From: Sphingobium sufflavum
GTDB lineage: Bacteria > Pseudomonadota > Alphaproteobacteria > Sphingomonadales > Sphingomonadaceae
Length of the DNA: 64,000 nt
NCBI RefSeq assembly: GCF_021403115.1
Contig: NZ_JAJSSH010000001.1
Coordinates: forward strand, 124,001 to 188,000
Direction of reading: 5' to 3'
The position numbers and the translations under genes were made by a program. Shown piece after piece: positions 36,139 to 44,647 of this stretch. The notes under the pieces are model-generated. The model ran no database searches. It saw only the letters and a program-made list of their open reading frames with translations, and was not told where the DNA came from. Numbering within the stretch: position 1 is the first letter of the stretch; each line of letters opens with the position of its first letter.

Positions 36139-37050
36139 ATGAGCATCGAACCCCGCGCCCCGCGCCTCGCCGTCCTGATCGACGCGGACAACGCCTCCGC
36201 CCGCATCGCCCCCGGCCTTTTCGAGGAAATCGCCCGCATCGGGGAGGCCAGCGTCCGCCGCATCTATGGCGACTTCTCCAGCCCGCGCAGCAAGAGCTGG
36301 TCGGAGATACTGGCGCGCCACGCGATCAACCCGCAGCACAGTATCGCCTACACCACGGGCAAGAACGCCTCCGACATCGCGCTGGTGATCGACGCGATGG
36401 ACCTGCTGCACAGCGGCCGGTTTGACGGTTTCTGCCTCGTCTCCTCGGACAGCGATTTCACCGCGCTGGCCGCCCGCATCCGGGAACAGGGCGTGGACGT
36501 CTATGGCTTTGGCGAGCAGAAGACGCCGGAGAGTTTCCGCCAGGCCTGCCGCCGCTTCATCTATACGGAGAATCTCCTGCCTGCGGCGGTGGAGCGCGGG
36601 GGCCGGCCGGGGACGGCGGCGGTCGCTTCCCTTCCTGACGGGGGCCTTCCTGACGGGGGGACACCGGAGGGGGGCGAGGGCGACCGGCTGGAGGGCCTGC
36701 CCGGCCCGATCAACCGCCCGCCGGAAATGGCCGTGCCCTTCCTGCGCCGCGCGGTGCGGCAACTGGATAATGAGGATGGCTGGGTCGGCCTCGGCAATGT
36801 CGGCAAGATGCTGTCCGAACTCAACAGCGACTTCGACCCGCGCACCTATGGGTGCGGCAAGCTGAGCACGCTGGTGGAGAAGAGCGGCGCTTTCGACATC
36901 GACCGGACCGCCGGGCATGGCGTGCAGGTCCGCCTGAAACCCTCCGCCCCGGCCAAGGGCGATCCGGTCAGGGATACCCCGGCCAAGGGCAGTCCGGCCA
37001 AGGGCAACCCCGCCAAGAGCGCGCCCTCCAAAGCCAAGGGCCAGGGATAG
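36139..37050 (+). CDS. NYN-domain ribonuclease-like protein with C-terminal LOTUS/OST-HTH domain
   Basis: A 303-residue protein. Residues 9-150 are a NYN (PIN-like) domain of the LabA/DUF88 type, with acidic residues in LIDADNAS (D15, D17) and LVSSDSDF for metal binding. Residues about 190-260 (MAVPFLRRAVRQL, GWVGLGNVGKML) resemble the OST-HTH/LOTUS RNA-binding fold. The tail has four degenerate P-A-K-G repeats rich in lysine. Such NYN-LOTUS proteins are presumed RNases; the target RNA is unknown. An N-terminal ATG six codons upstream is also possible. Confidence 0.83.
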   Translation: MSIEPRAPRLAVLIDADNASARIAPGLFEEIARIGEASVRRIYGDFSSPRSKSWSEILARHAINPQHSIAYTTGKNASDIALVIDAMDLLHSGRFDGFCLVSSDSDFTALAARIREQGVDVYGFGEQKTPESFRQACRRFIYTENLLPAAVERGGRPGTAAVASLPDGGLPDGGTPEGGEGDRLEGLPGPINRPPEMAVPFLRRAVRQLDNEDGWVGLGNVGKMLSELNSDFDPRTYGCGKLSTLVEKSGAFDIDRTAGHGVQVRLKPSAPAKGDPVRDTPAKGSPAKGNPAKSAPSKAKGQG

Positions 37051-37099
37051 CCGACAGAAGGGGGTGGAGGATCGCCCTTCCTCCCCCTATATCGGGCGC

Positions 37100-38557
37100 A
37101 TGACCGACAGCGCGCCCCAAAGCTCCCCGGAGTTTCACGACATCCGCTCCTTCCTCTATCATGAGGGCAAGCTGGACCCCGACGGGGCGCGGCGGCTGAC
37201 GGCGCAGGCGCTGGGCGCGTGCGATGACGGCGAGCTTTACCTGCAATATCGCGCGTCGGAGAGTTTCGGTTTCGACGACGGACGGCTCAAGACCGCCGAT
37301 TATTCCACCGATGCGGGTTTCGGCCTGCGCGGCGTGTCGGGCGAGATGACCGGCTTTGCCCATGCCAATGACATTTCGGAGGGCGCGATCCGCCGTGCGG
37401 CGCAGACGCTCGCCCTGCTCGATCCCGCCCAGTCGCCGCCCGCCCCGCCGCCGCAGCGCACCAATCGCCATCTCTATACCGACGCCAACCCCCTCGACCT
37501 CGTCCCCTTCGCCAAGAAGGTGGGCCTGTGCGCCGCCATCGACGCCGCCGCCCGCGCCCGCGACCCGCGCGTGGTGCAGGTGTCGGCCAGCCTCGCGGGA
37601 AGCTGGTCCGTGGTGGAGATCGTGCGCGCCGACGGCTTCGTCGCCACCGACGTGCGCCCGCTGGTCCGCCTCAACGTCTCCATCATCATGGAGGAGAAGG
37701 GGCGGCGCGAGTCCGGCTCCTTCGGCATCGGCGGTCGCTACCTCTACGACAGCCTGTTCGAGGAGCCGACCTGGCAGCGCGCCATCGACGAGGCGATTGC
37801 CCAAGCGGAGGTCAACCTGCGCTCCATCGCCGCGCCCGCGGGGGAGATGACGGTGCTGCTCGGCCCCGGCTGGCCCGGCGTGCTGCTGCACGAGGCGATC
37901 GGCCATGGGCTGGAGGGCGACTTCAACCGCAAGGGCACCTCCGCCTTCACCGGCAAGATCGGCCAGCGGGTTGCCGCGCCCGGCGTGACGGTGGTGGACG
38001 ATGGTTCGATCCAGGACCGGCGCGGATCGCTCAGCATCGACGACGAGGGCACGCCGACGCAGGAGAATATCCTGATCGAGGACGGCATCCTCAAAGGCTA
38101 TATGCAGGACCGGCTCAACGCCCGGCTGATGGGCGTGCCCGCGACCGGCAACGGCCGCCGCGAAAGCTATGCCCATGCCCCCATGCCGCGCATGACCAAC
38201 ACCTTCATGCGCGGCGGTCCTGACGACCCTGCTGAATTACTGGGCAGGGTAAAGAGCGGCATCTTCGCCAAGAGCTTCGGCGGCGGGCAGGTGGACATCG
38301 TGTCGGGCAAGTTCGTCTTCTCCTGCACGGAGGCCTACCGGATCGAGAATGGGCGGCTGGGCGAGCCGATCAAGGGCGCGACCATCATCGGCGACGGCCC
38401 CACCGCGCTGACCCGCGTCATCGGCATCGGCAACGACATGGCGCTGGACGAGGGTATCGGCATGTGCGGCAAGGGCGGGCAGAGCGTGCCCGCGGGCGTC
38501 GGCCAGCCCACGCTGCTGATGGAAGGGTTGACGGTGGGCGGCACCGCCGCCGCCTGA
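37100..38557 (+). CDS. tldD: Metalloprotease TldD
   Basis: The catalytic half of the TldD/TldE zinc protease that degrades unfolded peptides and, in some bacteria, matures microcins or modified peptides. The 485 residues include the zinc motif HEAIGH (264-269) and the C-terminal GGGQVDIVSGKFVFSC and GMCGKGGQSVPAGVGQPTLL blocks. The partner tldE (pmbA) is not in the window. The start at 37100 is the family start; a longer frame exists. Confidence 0.95.
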   Translation: MTDSAPQSSPEFHDIRSFLYHEGKLDPDGARRLTAQALGACDDGELYLQYRASESFGFDDGRLKTADYSTDAGFGLRGVSGEMTGFAHANDISEGAIRRAAQTLALLDPAQSPPAPPPQRTNRHLYTDANPLDLVPFAKKVGLCAAIDAAARARDPRVVQVSASLAGSWSVVEIVRADGFVATDVRPLVRLNVSIIMEEKGRRESGSFGIGGRYLYDSLFEEPTWQRAIDEAIAQAEVNLRSIAAPAGEMTVLLGPGWPGVLLHEAIGHGLEGDFNRKGTSAFTGKIGQRVAAPGVTVVDDGSIQDRRGSLSIDDEGTPTQENILIEDGILKGYMQDRLNARLMGVPATGNGRRESYAHAPMPRMTNTFMRGGPDDPAELLGRVKSGIFAKSFGGGQVDIVSGKFVFSCTEAYRIENGRLGEPIKGATIIGDGPTALTRVIGIGNDMALDEGIGMCGKGGQSVPAGVGQPTLLMEGLTVGGTAAA

Positions 38558-38655
38558 CGCTCCCTGCCCTTCGCCGCTTCGCGGAACCTCCGCCGATGCG
38601 GGGCGTAGTATAGACAGGCCCTGCTTTCGGGCGTTTGAAATCTTAACAAATGCCT

Positions 38656-38691
38656 AAAAAAGAGGCGGCCTGACCGGGCTGCCTCTTTTTT
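38656..38691 (+). terminator. Bidirectional-type terminator after tldD
   Basis: AAAAAAGAGGC (38656-38666) pairs with GCCTCTTTTTT (38681-38691), an 11-bp stem with a strong T-tract. It insulates tldD from the sigma-54 promoter that starts 70 bases further on. Confidence 0.9.
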
Positions 38692-38760
38692 GTGCGCTGC
38701 GCCCGATCGTGCCGGGCATGCGGCATGACGAATCCCCCGGATTCCTGTCTTTTCAACATT

Positions 38761-38776
38761 TGGCACGCCCCTTGCT
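38761..38776 (+). promoter_or_regulatory. Sigma-54 promoter of glnK-amtB
   Basis: TGGCACGCCCCTTGCT matches the RpoN consensus TGGCAC-N5-TTGCW exactly, with the GG and GC dinucleotides in correct spacing. It lies 38 bases upstream of the glnK start. This implies NtrC-dependent induction under nitrogen limitation. The NtrC sites should lie further upstream but were not identified. Confidence 0.9.
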
Positions 38777-38814
38777 TACCTGTTTCCCCGCACACCACGT
38801 CAAACGGGGGCGAC

Positions 38815-39153
38815 ATGAAACTAGTCATGGCAATTATAAAGCCGTTCAAGCTGGACGATGTTCGGGAAGCCCTCACGGGGCTGGGCATCGCGGGCATGAC
38901 GGTCAGCGAAGTTAAGGGGTTCGGTCGCCAGAAGGGTCAGACCGAAATTTATCGAGGCGCGGAATACAGCACCAACATGGTGCCCAAGATCAAGGTGGAG
39001 ATCGTCTGTGACGACGGCCTCGCACCGCGTGTCGTCGAAAGCATCCAGCAGGCTGCCAACAGCGGCGCCATCGGCGATGGCAAGATCTTCGTGCTCGACG
39101 TCGGTCAGGCGGTGCGCATCCGCACCGGCGAAACCGGCGAAACCGCGCTTTGA
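38815..39153 (+). CDS. glnK: PII signal protein GlnK
   Basis: A trimeric nitrogen sensor that binds ATP/ADP and 2-oxoglutarate and blocks AmtB when nitrogen is plentiful. The 112 residues begin MKLVMAIIKPFKLDDVREAL; the T-loop has the uridylylation site Y51 in YRGAEY, and the B- and C-loop signatures are present (GDGKIFV, RIRTGETG). Its position 14 bases before amtB and the sigma-54 promoter mark it as GlnK rather than GlnB. Confidence 0.95.
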   Translation: MKLVMAIIKPFKLDDVREALTGLGIAGMTVSEVKGFGRQKGQTEIYRGAEYSTNMVPKIKVEIVCDDGLAPRVVESIQQAANSGAIGDGKIFVLDVGQAVRIRTGETGETAL

Positions 39154-39167
39154 GAAAGGGGCAAAGC

Positions 39168-40508
39168 ATGACTTTCACACAGAAACTATGCGGATTGGCG
39201 GGCGCGACCGCCCTGTCGATCTTCGCCGCCGTCCCGGCATGGGCGCAGGAAGCCGCCGCAGCGGCCGCCGCCGCACCGACGCCGAACAAGGGCGATACGG
39301 CGTGGATGATGACCTCGACGCTGCTCGTCCTGCTCATGATCCTCCCCGGCCTCCAGCTTTTCTACGGCGGCCTGACCCGTTCCAAGAACATGCTGTCCAC
39401 CATGACGCAGATCGGCGCCGTCGCCGCCCTCGCCATGCTGGTCTGGGTGATGTGGGGCTACACCATGGCCTTTGGCGATGGCGGCAACGCGATCATTTCC
39501 GGCTTTGGCAAGGCGTTCCTGGCTGGCATCACGCCGGACAGCACCGCCGCCACCTTCAGCGATGGCGTGGTCATCCCTGAATATGTCTTCGTCAGCTTCC
39601 AGATGACCTTTGCCGCGATCACCGTCGCACTGGTGCTGGGTTCGGTCGTGGAGCGGATCAAATTCTCCGCCGTGATGGTGTTCGCCATCATCTGGCTGAC
39701 GATCGTCTACTTCCCGATCGCGCACATGGTCTGGGCCAGCAACGGCTATTTCTTCGGCCTGGGCGCTCTCGACTTCGCCGGCGGCACGGTGGTCCACATC
39801 AATGCGGGCGTCTCCGCACTGGTCGCCGCCCTGATGCTCGGCAAGCGTATTGGCTTCCCCAAGGAGCCTATGCCCCCGCACAGCCTGACGCTGACCATGG
39901 TCGGCACCGGCCTGCTGTGGGTCGGCTGGTTCGGCTTCAACGCCGGTTCGGCGCTGGAAGCCAATGGCTCGGCGGGTCTCGCCATGATTAACACCTTCGT
40001 CGCCACGGCCGCTGGCGGTCTGTTCTGGATGCTCACCGAGCGCCTGAACGGCCACAAGGGTTCGGCTCTCGGCTTCTGCTCCGGTATCGTGGCCGGTCTG
40101 GTCGCCGTGACCCCGGCTGCGGGCAACTCCGGCCCGTTCGGCGCCATCGTCCTCGGCGCTGTCGCCTCGGTCGTCTGCTTCTACTCCGTGTCGTTCCTCA
40201 AGCCCAAGCTTGGCTATGACGACTCGCTGGACGCTTTCGGCATCCATGGCGTGGGCGGCATCATCGGCGCCATCGGCACCGGCATCGTCTACTCGCCGTC
40301 GCTTGGCGGCCCCGGCGGTGACGACTTCCAGATCGGTGCGCAGCTCATCATCCAGATCGAGGCGGTTGTTGCCACCATCGTCTGGGCCAGCATCGGCACC
40401 GCCATCGCGATCTTCATCGCCAAGGCGCTGACCGGCCTGCGGGTGAAGCCGGAAGTCGAGCAGGAAGGTCTCGATCTCGGCGAGCATGGCGAGCGCGCCT
40501 ACAACTAA
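39168..40508 (+). CDS. amtB: Ammonium transporter AmtB
   Basis: A trimeric ammonia channel with an N-terminal signal peptide (MTFTQKLCGLAGATALSIFA, cleaved near AWA-QE) and eleven membrane helices. LQLFYGGLTRSKNM, VHINAGVSALVAAL and DDSLDAFGIHGVGGIIGAIGTG contain the pore's twin histidines. The 446-residue length is normal. AAGGGG provides the ribosome site. The start at 39168 is preferred to one overlapping glnK because it begins a typical signal peptide. Confidence 0.95.
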   Translation: MTFTQKLCGLAGATALSIFAAVPAWAQEAAAAAAAAPTPNKGDTAWMMTSTLLVLLMILPGLQLFYGGLTRSKNMLSTMTQIGAVAALAMLVWVMWGYTMAFGDGGNAIISGFGKAFLAGITPDSTAATFSDGVVIPEYVFVSFQMTFAAITVALVLGSVVERIKFSAVMVFAIIWLTIVYFPIAHMVWASNGYFFGLGALDFAGGTVVHINAGVSALVAALMLGKRIGFPKEPMPPHSLTLTMVGTGLLWVGWFGFNAGSALEANGSAGLAMINTFVATAAGGLFWMLTERLNGHKGSALGFCSGIVAGLVAVTPAAGNSGPFGAIVLGAVASVVCFYSVSFLKPKLGYDDSLDAFGIHGVGGIIGAIGTGIVYSPSLGGPGGDDFQIGAQLIIQIEAVVATIVWASIGTAIAIFIAKALTGLRVKPEVEQEGLDLGEHGERAYN

Positions 40509-40581
40509 ACGGTTTCGGGAGGGCGGGTCGCCACGGACGATCCGCCCACCACATGATGTTCCTCCTGCGAACGGACAACTG

Positions 40582-40614
40582 GGCCGCTGTACTCTGTACG
40601 GCGGCCTTTTTTTT
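40582..40614 (+). terminator. Terminator of glnK-amtB
   Basis: GGCCGC (40582-40587) with GCGGCC (40601-40606), an inner GTAC/GTAC stem and TCT loop, followed by eight T residues. Confidence 0.92.
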
Positions 40615-40701
40615 GGTCATGGTGCGCCCCGTCGACCTGCGCCGACCGTGACGACGACGACGACGCCACCGCAGACGGGCAGGGGCGATGGATAGAGGGG
40701 G

Positions 40702-41100
40702 ATGCCGATGACGACCGAACTGACCGTGCTGGCCTGGGGCTGCATCCTGGCGCTGGTCCATGTCTTTGCCGCGGGCAATGCCAAGACGAAGCAATATGGC
40801 GCGAAGTGGAACATGGGGCCGCGCGATGGCGAACTGCCGCCGCCCAATCCCCTCGTCGGTCGCCTCATGCGGGCGCAGGCCAATTTCTTCGAGACATTTC
40901 CCCTGCTGGTCGCCGCGGTGCTGATCGTGGCGGTGGCGGGCCTGTCCACGCGCTGGACGGCGATTGGCGCGATCGTCTGGCTGGTTGCGCGGGTCATTTA
41001 CCTGCCGCTGTATGCGGCCGGGATTCCGGGAATACGGTCGGTGGCCTTCCTCGTCAGCCTCGTCGGGTTGCTGATGGTGCTGTGGCCGGCGCTTTTCTGA
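40702..41100 (+). CDS. MAPEG-family membrane protein
   Basis: A 132-residue protein with four hydrophobic segments of the membrane-associated eicosanoid/glutathione-metabolism family. The family region is RLMRAQANFFETFPLLVAAVL with the conserved asparagine and glutamate, followed by RVIYLPLYAAGIPGIRS. Bacterial members may be glutathione transferases; the substrate is unknown. GATAGAGGGGG precedes the start. Confidence 0.9.
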   Translation: MPMTTELTVLAWGCILALVHVFAAGNAKTKQYGAKWNMGPRDGELPPPNPLVGRLMRAQANFFETFPLLVAAVLIVAVAGLSTRWTAIGAIVWLVARVIYLPLYAAGIPGIRSVAFLVSLVGLLMVLWPALF

Positions 41101-41187
41101 ATAAATCGGGCCGTGTTGAACGATTCGGGCGACGGATTGAGGATGTGCGCGCCATCCATCGTACGCCTGATTCCGCCTGCCGCATCC

Positions 41188-41241
41188 TGACATAATTTGT
41201 GTCATTTCGCTTTTGACACGGATTCGGCCTGATTCTATGCG
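41188..41241 (+). promoter_or_regulatory. Promoter/operator region of the TetR-family gene
   Basis: TGACATAATTTGTGTCA (41188-41204) has inverted arms TGACA/TGTCA around 7 bases. A TTGACA box (41213-41218) with TATGCG 17 bases on (41236-41241) follows. The palindrome would suit autorepression by the TetR-family protein that begins 6 bases later. Confidence 0.45.
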
Positions 41242-41246
41242 GGGTT

Positions 41247-41879
41247 ATGACCGTATATTCCGACACTATGGGCGACAGCGGGGGTGGCGCACCCATGTCT
41301 CGCGACCAGCATAAGGCGGATGTTCGGACGCGGATCATCGACAGCGTGCTGGTGCTGCTGGCCGATGGTGCGGACGTCAATCATGACCGGGTGGCGGAAC
41401 GGGCGGGTGTCGCGCGGCGCACCGTCTATCGCTATTTCCCGGATCAGGCGGCGTTGATGCAGCCGGTGTGGGAATGTGTGACGGCGCTGGCCGGGACCAG
41501 CGTGACCCTGCCCGACAGCGAGGAGGCGATGCTGGCCTCCATGCCGGAAATCTACCGGGCGTTCGACGCGGTGGCGCCGCTCGCGACGGTGATCCGCTCG
41601 ACGGCGCTGGGGCGCGCGGTGCGGCTGGCGCAAAAGGACCAGCGCACCGCCAGCTATCGCGCCGCCGTGGCCGATGCGGTGAAGGACTTGCCGGAACAGG
41701 ACGGCCTGCTGGCGACGGCCCTGTTGCAGGTGTTGCACACCACGCCCTGGCTGGAGATGCGGGACGACTGGTCGCTTAGTGGCGACCAGGTCGCGCTGGC
41801 CTGCGGCTGGGCGATGCAGGTGCTGCTCAAGGATCTGCGCGCCCGCGGCGACCGGCCACTGGCCGATGGACCGGCCTGA
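41247..41879 (+). CDS. TetR-family transcriptional regulator
   Basis: A 210-residue regulator with the N-terminal helix-turn-helix (VAERAGVARRTVYRYFPDQAALM at about 48-70) and a variable ligand-binding C-terminal domain. A second start at 41295 (MSRDQHKADV) is possible and gives 194 residues, the usual TetR length. It lies 200 bases upstream of cydA in the same direction, so it may control cydAB or only itself. The signal is unknown. Confidence 0.88.
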   Translation: MTVYSDTMGDSGGGAPMSRDQHKADVRTRIIDSVLVLLADGADVNHDRVAERAGVARRTVYRYFPDQAALMQPVWECVTALAGTSVTLPDSEEAMLASMPEIYRAFDAVAPLATVIRSTALGRAVRLAQKDQRTASYRAAVADAVKDLPEQDGLLATALLQVLHTTPWLEMRDDWSLSGDQVALACGWAMQVLLKDLRARGDRPLADGPA

Positions 41880-42081
41880 TACGCCATACAGGCTTTTGGT
41901 TGGTCATGTTGAAACAGGGACGGCGCTGATAACCCCCGGATGACGTCATGACGACGGGGCCTTCGCTCTCCCATCCGCCCGCCGCACCGCCATGGCAAAG
42001 CCGCCTTGCCTGTGGGACAAGCTGTCCAATCCCCCACCGCCCTGCCCTGCTGTACGGGCGGTGGGGAAAGGGAGTTGCCCG

Positions 42082-43488
42082 ATGATCGAATCGTTCGAGG
42101 CCTTGCTGCTTGCCCGCATCCAGTTCGCCTTCACGGTGAGCTTCCATTTTCTCTTCCCGGCTTTCAGCATCGGGCTGGCCAGTTACCTCGCGGTACTGGA
42201 GGGGCTGTGGCTGCGCACCGGGCGCGGCGTCTATGCCGACGTCTATCGCTACTGGCTCAAGATTTTCGCCGTAGTGTTCGCGATGGGTGTCGTGTCGGGC
42301 ATCGTCATGTCCTACCAGTTCGGCACCAACTGGTCCGTCTTCTCGGACAAGACCGGACCAGTGATTGGGCCGCTGATGGCCTATGAGGTTCTCACCGCTT
42401 TCTTTCTGGAGGCTGGGTTCCTGGGCGTGATGCTGTTCGGCATGAGGAAGGTGGGCCGGGGCCTCCATTTCATGGCGACTTGCGCGGTGGCGGTGGGCAC
42501 CTTCATCTCCGCCTTCTGGATCCTGTCCGCCAACAGTTGGATGCACACGCCCACGGGTTTCGAGATGGGTGCGAACGGGCAGTTCCTGCCGGGGCCGAGT
42601 TGGGCGGCGATCATCTTCAACCCCAGCTTTCCCTATCGCCTCGTCCACACCGTCATCGCGGCCTATCTGACCACGGCCTTCGTCGTCGGCGCGGTGGGGG
42701 CATGGCACCTGCTGTGCGACAGGGGCAATGCCGGCGCGCGGGTCATGTTCTCCATGGCGATGTGGATGGCCGCGCTGGTCGCCCCGATCCAGATTTTCGC
42801 GGGTGACGAACATGGGCTGAACACGCTGGAGCATCAGCCCGCCAAGGTCATGGCGATGGAAGGCCATTATGACAGCCACCCCGACGGCGCGCCGTTGATC
42901 CTGTTTGGCATCCCCAACAGCCGCGAAAAGCGTATCGACTATGCGGTGGAAATTCCCAAGGCATCGTCTCTGATTCTCAAGCATGACCCCAACGCCCCGC
43001 TGGCGGGTCTCGACACCATTCCCGATGACCGGGAACCGCCGGTCGGCATTATCTTTTGGTCGTTTCGAGTGATGGTGGGGCTGGGCTTTGCCATGCTGGG
43101 GATCGGCCTATGGAGTCTGATCGCGCGGGCGAAAGGGCGGTTGTTCGACTGGCCCTGGTTGCACCGCGCCGCCGTGTTGATGGGACCGTCTGGTTTCGTC
43201 GCGGTGCTGGCGGGATGGATCACGACGGAGGTGGGGCGGCAGCCGTTCACCGTCTATGGCTTGCTGCGCACAGCGGAAAGCGCGTCGCCGCTCGATGCGC
43301 CCGCCGTGGCGGTGTCGCTCATCGCTTTCGTCATCGTCTATTTCACCGTCTTCGGCGCGGGCGTCTGGTACATCGTCCACCTGATGCACAAGCCGCCGCA
43401 TGTGGGTGAGACGGGCCTTGATGGAGCGCCGATACGATCGTCGGGGGTGACGCCGGCCCCGGCCATGCTGAAGGGGGAAGGGCAATGA
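42082..43488 (+). CDS. cydA: Cytochrome bd quinol oxidase subunit I, CIO type
   Basis: The haem-bearing subunit of a bd-type terminal oxidase. The 468-residue length and the short quinol loop (compared with 522 in E. coli) fit the cyanide-insensitive oxidase branch. Haem ligand H22 (VSFHFLFPAFS) and the GDEHGLNTLEHQPAKVMAMEGHY segment are conserved. The usual GRQPW near the C-terminal part reads GRQPF (about 385-389). The ATG at 42082 is taken because the family starts at ESFEALLLARIQF. Coupled to cydB by ATGA. Confidence 0.95.
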   Translation: MIESFEALLLARIQFAFTVSFHFLFPAFSIGLASYLAVLEGLWLRTGRGVYADVYRYWLKIFAVVFAMGVVSGIVMSYQFGTNWSVFSDKTGPVIGPLMAYEVLTAFFLEAGFLGVMLFGMRKVGRGLHFMATCAVAVGTFISAFWILSANSWMHTPTGFEMGANGQFLPGPSWAAIIFNPSFPYRLVHTVIAAYLTTAFVVGAVGAWHLLCDRGNAGARVMFSMAMWMAALVAPIQIFAGDEHGLNTLEHQPAKVMAMEGHYDSHPDGAPLILFGIPNSREKRIDYAVEIPKASSLILKHDPNAPLAGLDTIPDDREPPVGIIFWSFRVMVGLGFAMLGIGLWSLIARAKGRLFDWPWLHRAAVLMGPSGFVAVLAGWITTEVGRQPFTVYGLLRTAESASPLDAPAVAVSLIAFVIVYFTVFGAGVWYIVHLMHKPPHVGETGLDGAPIRSSGVTPAPAMLKGEGQ

Positions 43489-44501
43489 TCGACGCTTCGA
43501 TGTTCAGCGATCTGGCCATGATCTGGGCCGTCATCATCGCCTTTGCCATTGCCGCCTATGTAGTGATGGACGGCTTCGACCTTGGCATCGGCATCCTGTT
43601 TCCCCGCTTTCGGGTCGGGGCCGAACGCGATACGGCGATGAACAGCATCGCGCCGGTGTGGGACGGGAACGAGACATGGCTGGTGCTGGGCGGTGGCGGG
43701 TTGCTTGCGGCCTTTCCGCTGGCCTATGCGATCATCCTGCCCGCGCTCTATGCTCCGTTGATCGCGATGCTGCTCGGCCTCGTCCTGCGCGGTGTGGCGT
43801 TCGAGTTCCGCTGGCGTGACCCCGCCCATCGCCCGACATGGGATGTGGCCTTCTTCACGGGATCGCTGGTCGCGACGCTGGCGCAGGGTATCGCGCTGGG
43901 TGCCCTGTTGCAGGGCATTACGGTGGAGGGGCGTGCCTATGCTGGCGGTTGGTGGGAATGGCTGTCGCCGTTCAGCCTGCTGACCGGGGTGGCGCTGGTT
44001 GCGGGCTATGCCTTGCTGGGCAGTTGTTGGCTGATCTGGAAGACGGAAGGGCGGTTGCAGGATCAGGGCTATGGTTTCGCCCGCTGGCTTGCTGTGCTGC
44101 TGATCCTCGCCATTGCGGCGGTCAGCCTGGCGACCCCCTATCTGGAGGGGCAATATTATGCGCGCTGGTTCCGTTGGCCGGGACTGCTGGTGACGGTGCC
44201 TATGCCGATGGCGACGACGCTGCTGGCCCTGTTCTTCTTTCGCAGCCTGCGCGCGCGGCGGGAGGCGGCGCCCTTCTTCCTCGCGCTGGGCCTGTTCGGC
44301 CTGTCGCTGCTGGGGCTGGGCATTTCGATCTGGCCCGATGTGATACCGGGCCGCGTGTCGATCTGGCAGGCGGCTGCGCCGGATCGTAGTCTGTCCTTCA
44401 TGCTGGTGGGGGCGGGGGTGATGATCCCCGTCATCCTGACCTATACGGCTTGGGCCTATTGGGTGTTCCGGGGCAAGACCGGCGCGGACGGCTATCACTG
44501 A
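43485..44501 (+). CDS. cydB: Cytochrome bd quinol oxidase subunit II
   Basis: The 338-residue membrane partner of CydA. The landmark GFDLGIGILFP and SIAPVWDGNETWLVLGGGGLLAAFP region, FRWRDP and the C-terminal SLSFMLVGAGVMIPVILTYT are family features. About eight to nine membrane helices. Overlaps cydA at the start and the DUF2474 gene at the stop (TGATG). Confidence 0.96.
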   Translation: MIDASMFSDLAMIWAVIIAFAIAAYVVMDGFDLGIGILFPRFRVGAERDTAMNSIAPVWDGNETWLVLGGGGLLAAFPLAYAIILPALYAPLIAMLLGLVLRGVAFEFRWRDPAHRPTWDVAFFTGSLVATLAQGIALGALLQGITVEGRAYAGGWWEWLSPFSLLTGVALVAGYALLGSCWLIWKTEGRLQDQGYGFARWLAVLLILAIAAVSLATPYLEGQYYARWFRWPGLLVTVPMPMATTLLALFFFRSLRARREAAPFFLALGLFGLSLLGLGISIWPDVIPGRVSIWQAAAPDRSLSFMLVGAGVMIPVILTYTAWAYWVFRGKTGADGYH

Positions 44502-44611
44502 TGGGCGCGGGTTTCATCAGGCGGCTGGGCTGGATGGTCGTGCTCTGGGCGGCCAGCGTGGCGGTGCTGGGCATGGTCGCTGGCCTCTTACGCTGGTGGC
44601 TGCTGGGTTGA
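44501..44611 (+). CDS. DUF2474-type small subunit of the bd oxidase
   Basis: A 36-residue single-span membrane protein, MGAGFIRRLGWMVVLWAASV to the end RWWLLG, whose ATG shares a base with the cydB stop. DUF2474 proteins are typical third genes of CIO-type cydAB operons and are thought to play the part of CydX/CydS in stabilising the complex. The positively charged N-terminus (RR) suggests an inside orientation. The gene is too short for usual gene finders. Confidence 0.82.
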   Translation: MGAGFIRRLGWMVVLWAASVAVLGMVAGLLRWWLLG

Positions 44612-44640
44612 CGGCAGGGAGGCGGCAGCCCTCCCTGCCG
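44612..44640. terminator. Hairpin between the convergent cyd operon and exported-protein gene
   Basis: CGGCAGGGAGG (44612-44622) is exactly complementary to CCTCCCTGCCG (44630-44640), with a 7-base loop. ATCTTTCT follows on the plus strand. It can end transcription from either side. Confidence 0.7.
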
Positions 44641-44647
44641 ATCTTTC

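Noticed and set aside
36945-37047. Short repeats at the end of the NYN gene as a CRISPR-like or minisatellite array
   Set aside because: They are in-frame P-A-K-G codon repeats of 12-21 bases, degenerate and without spacers.
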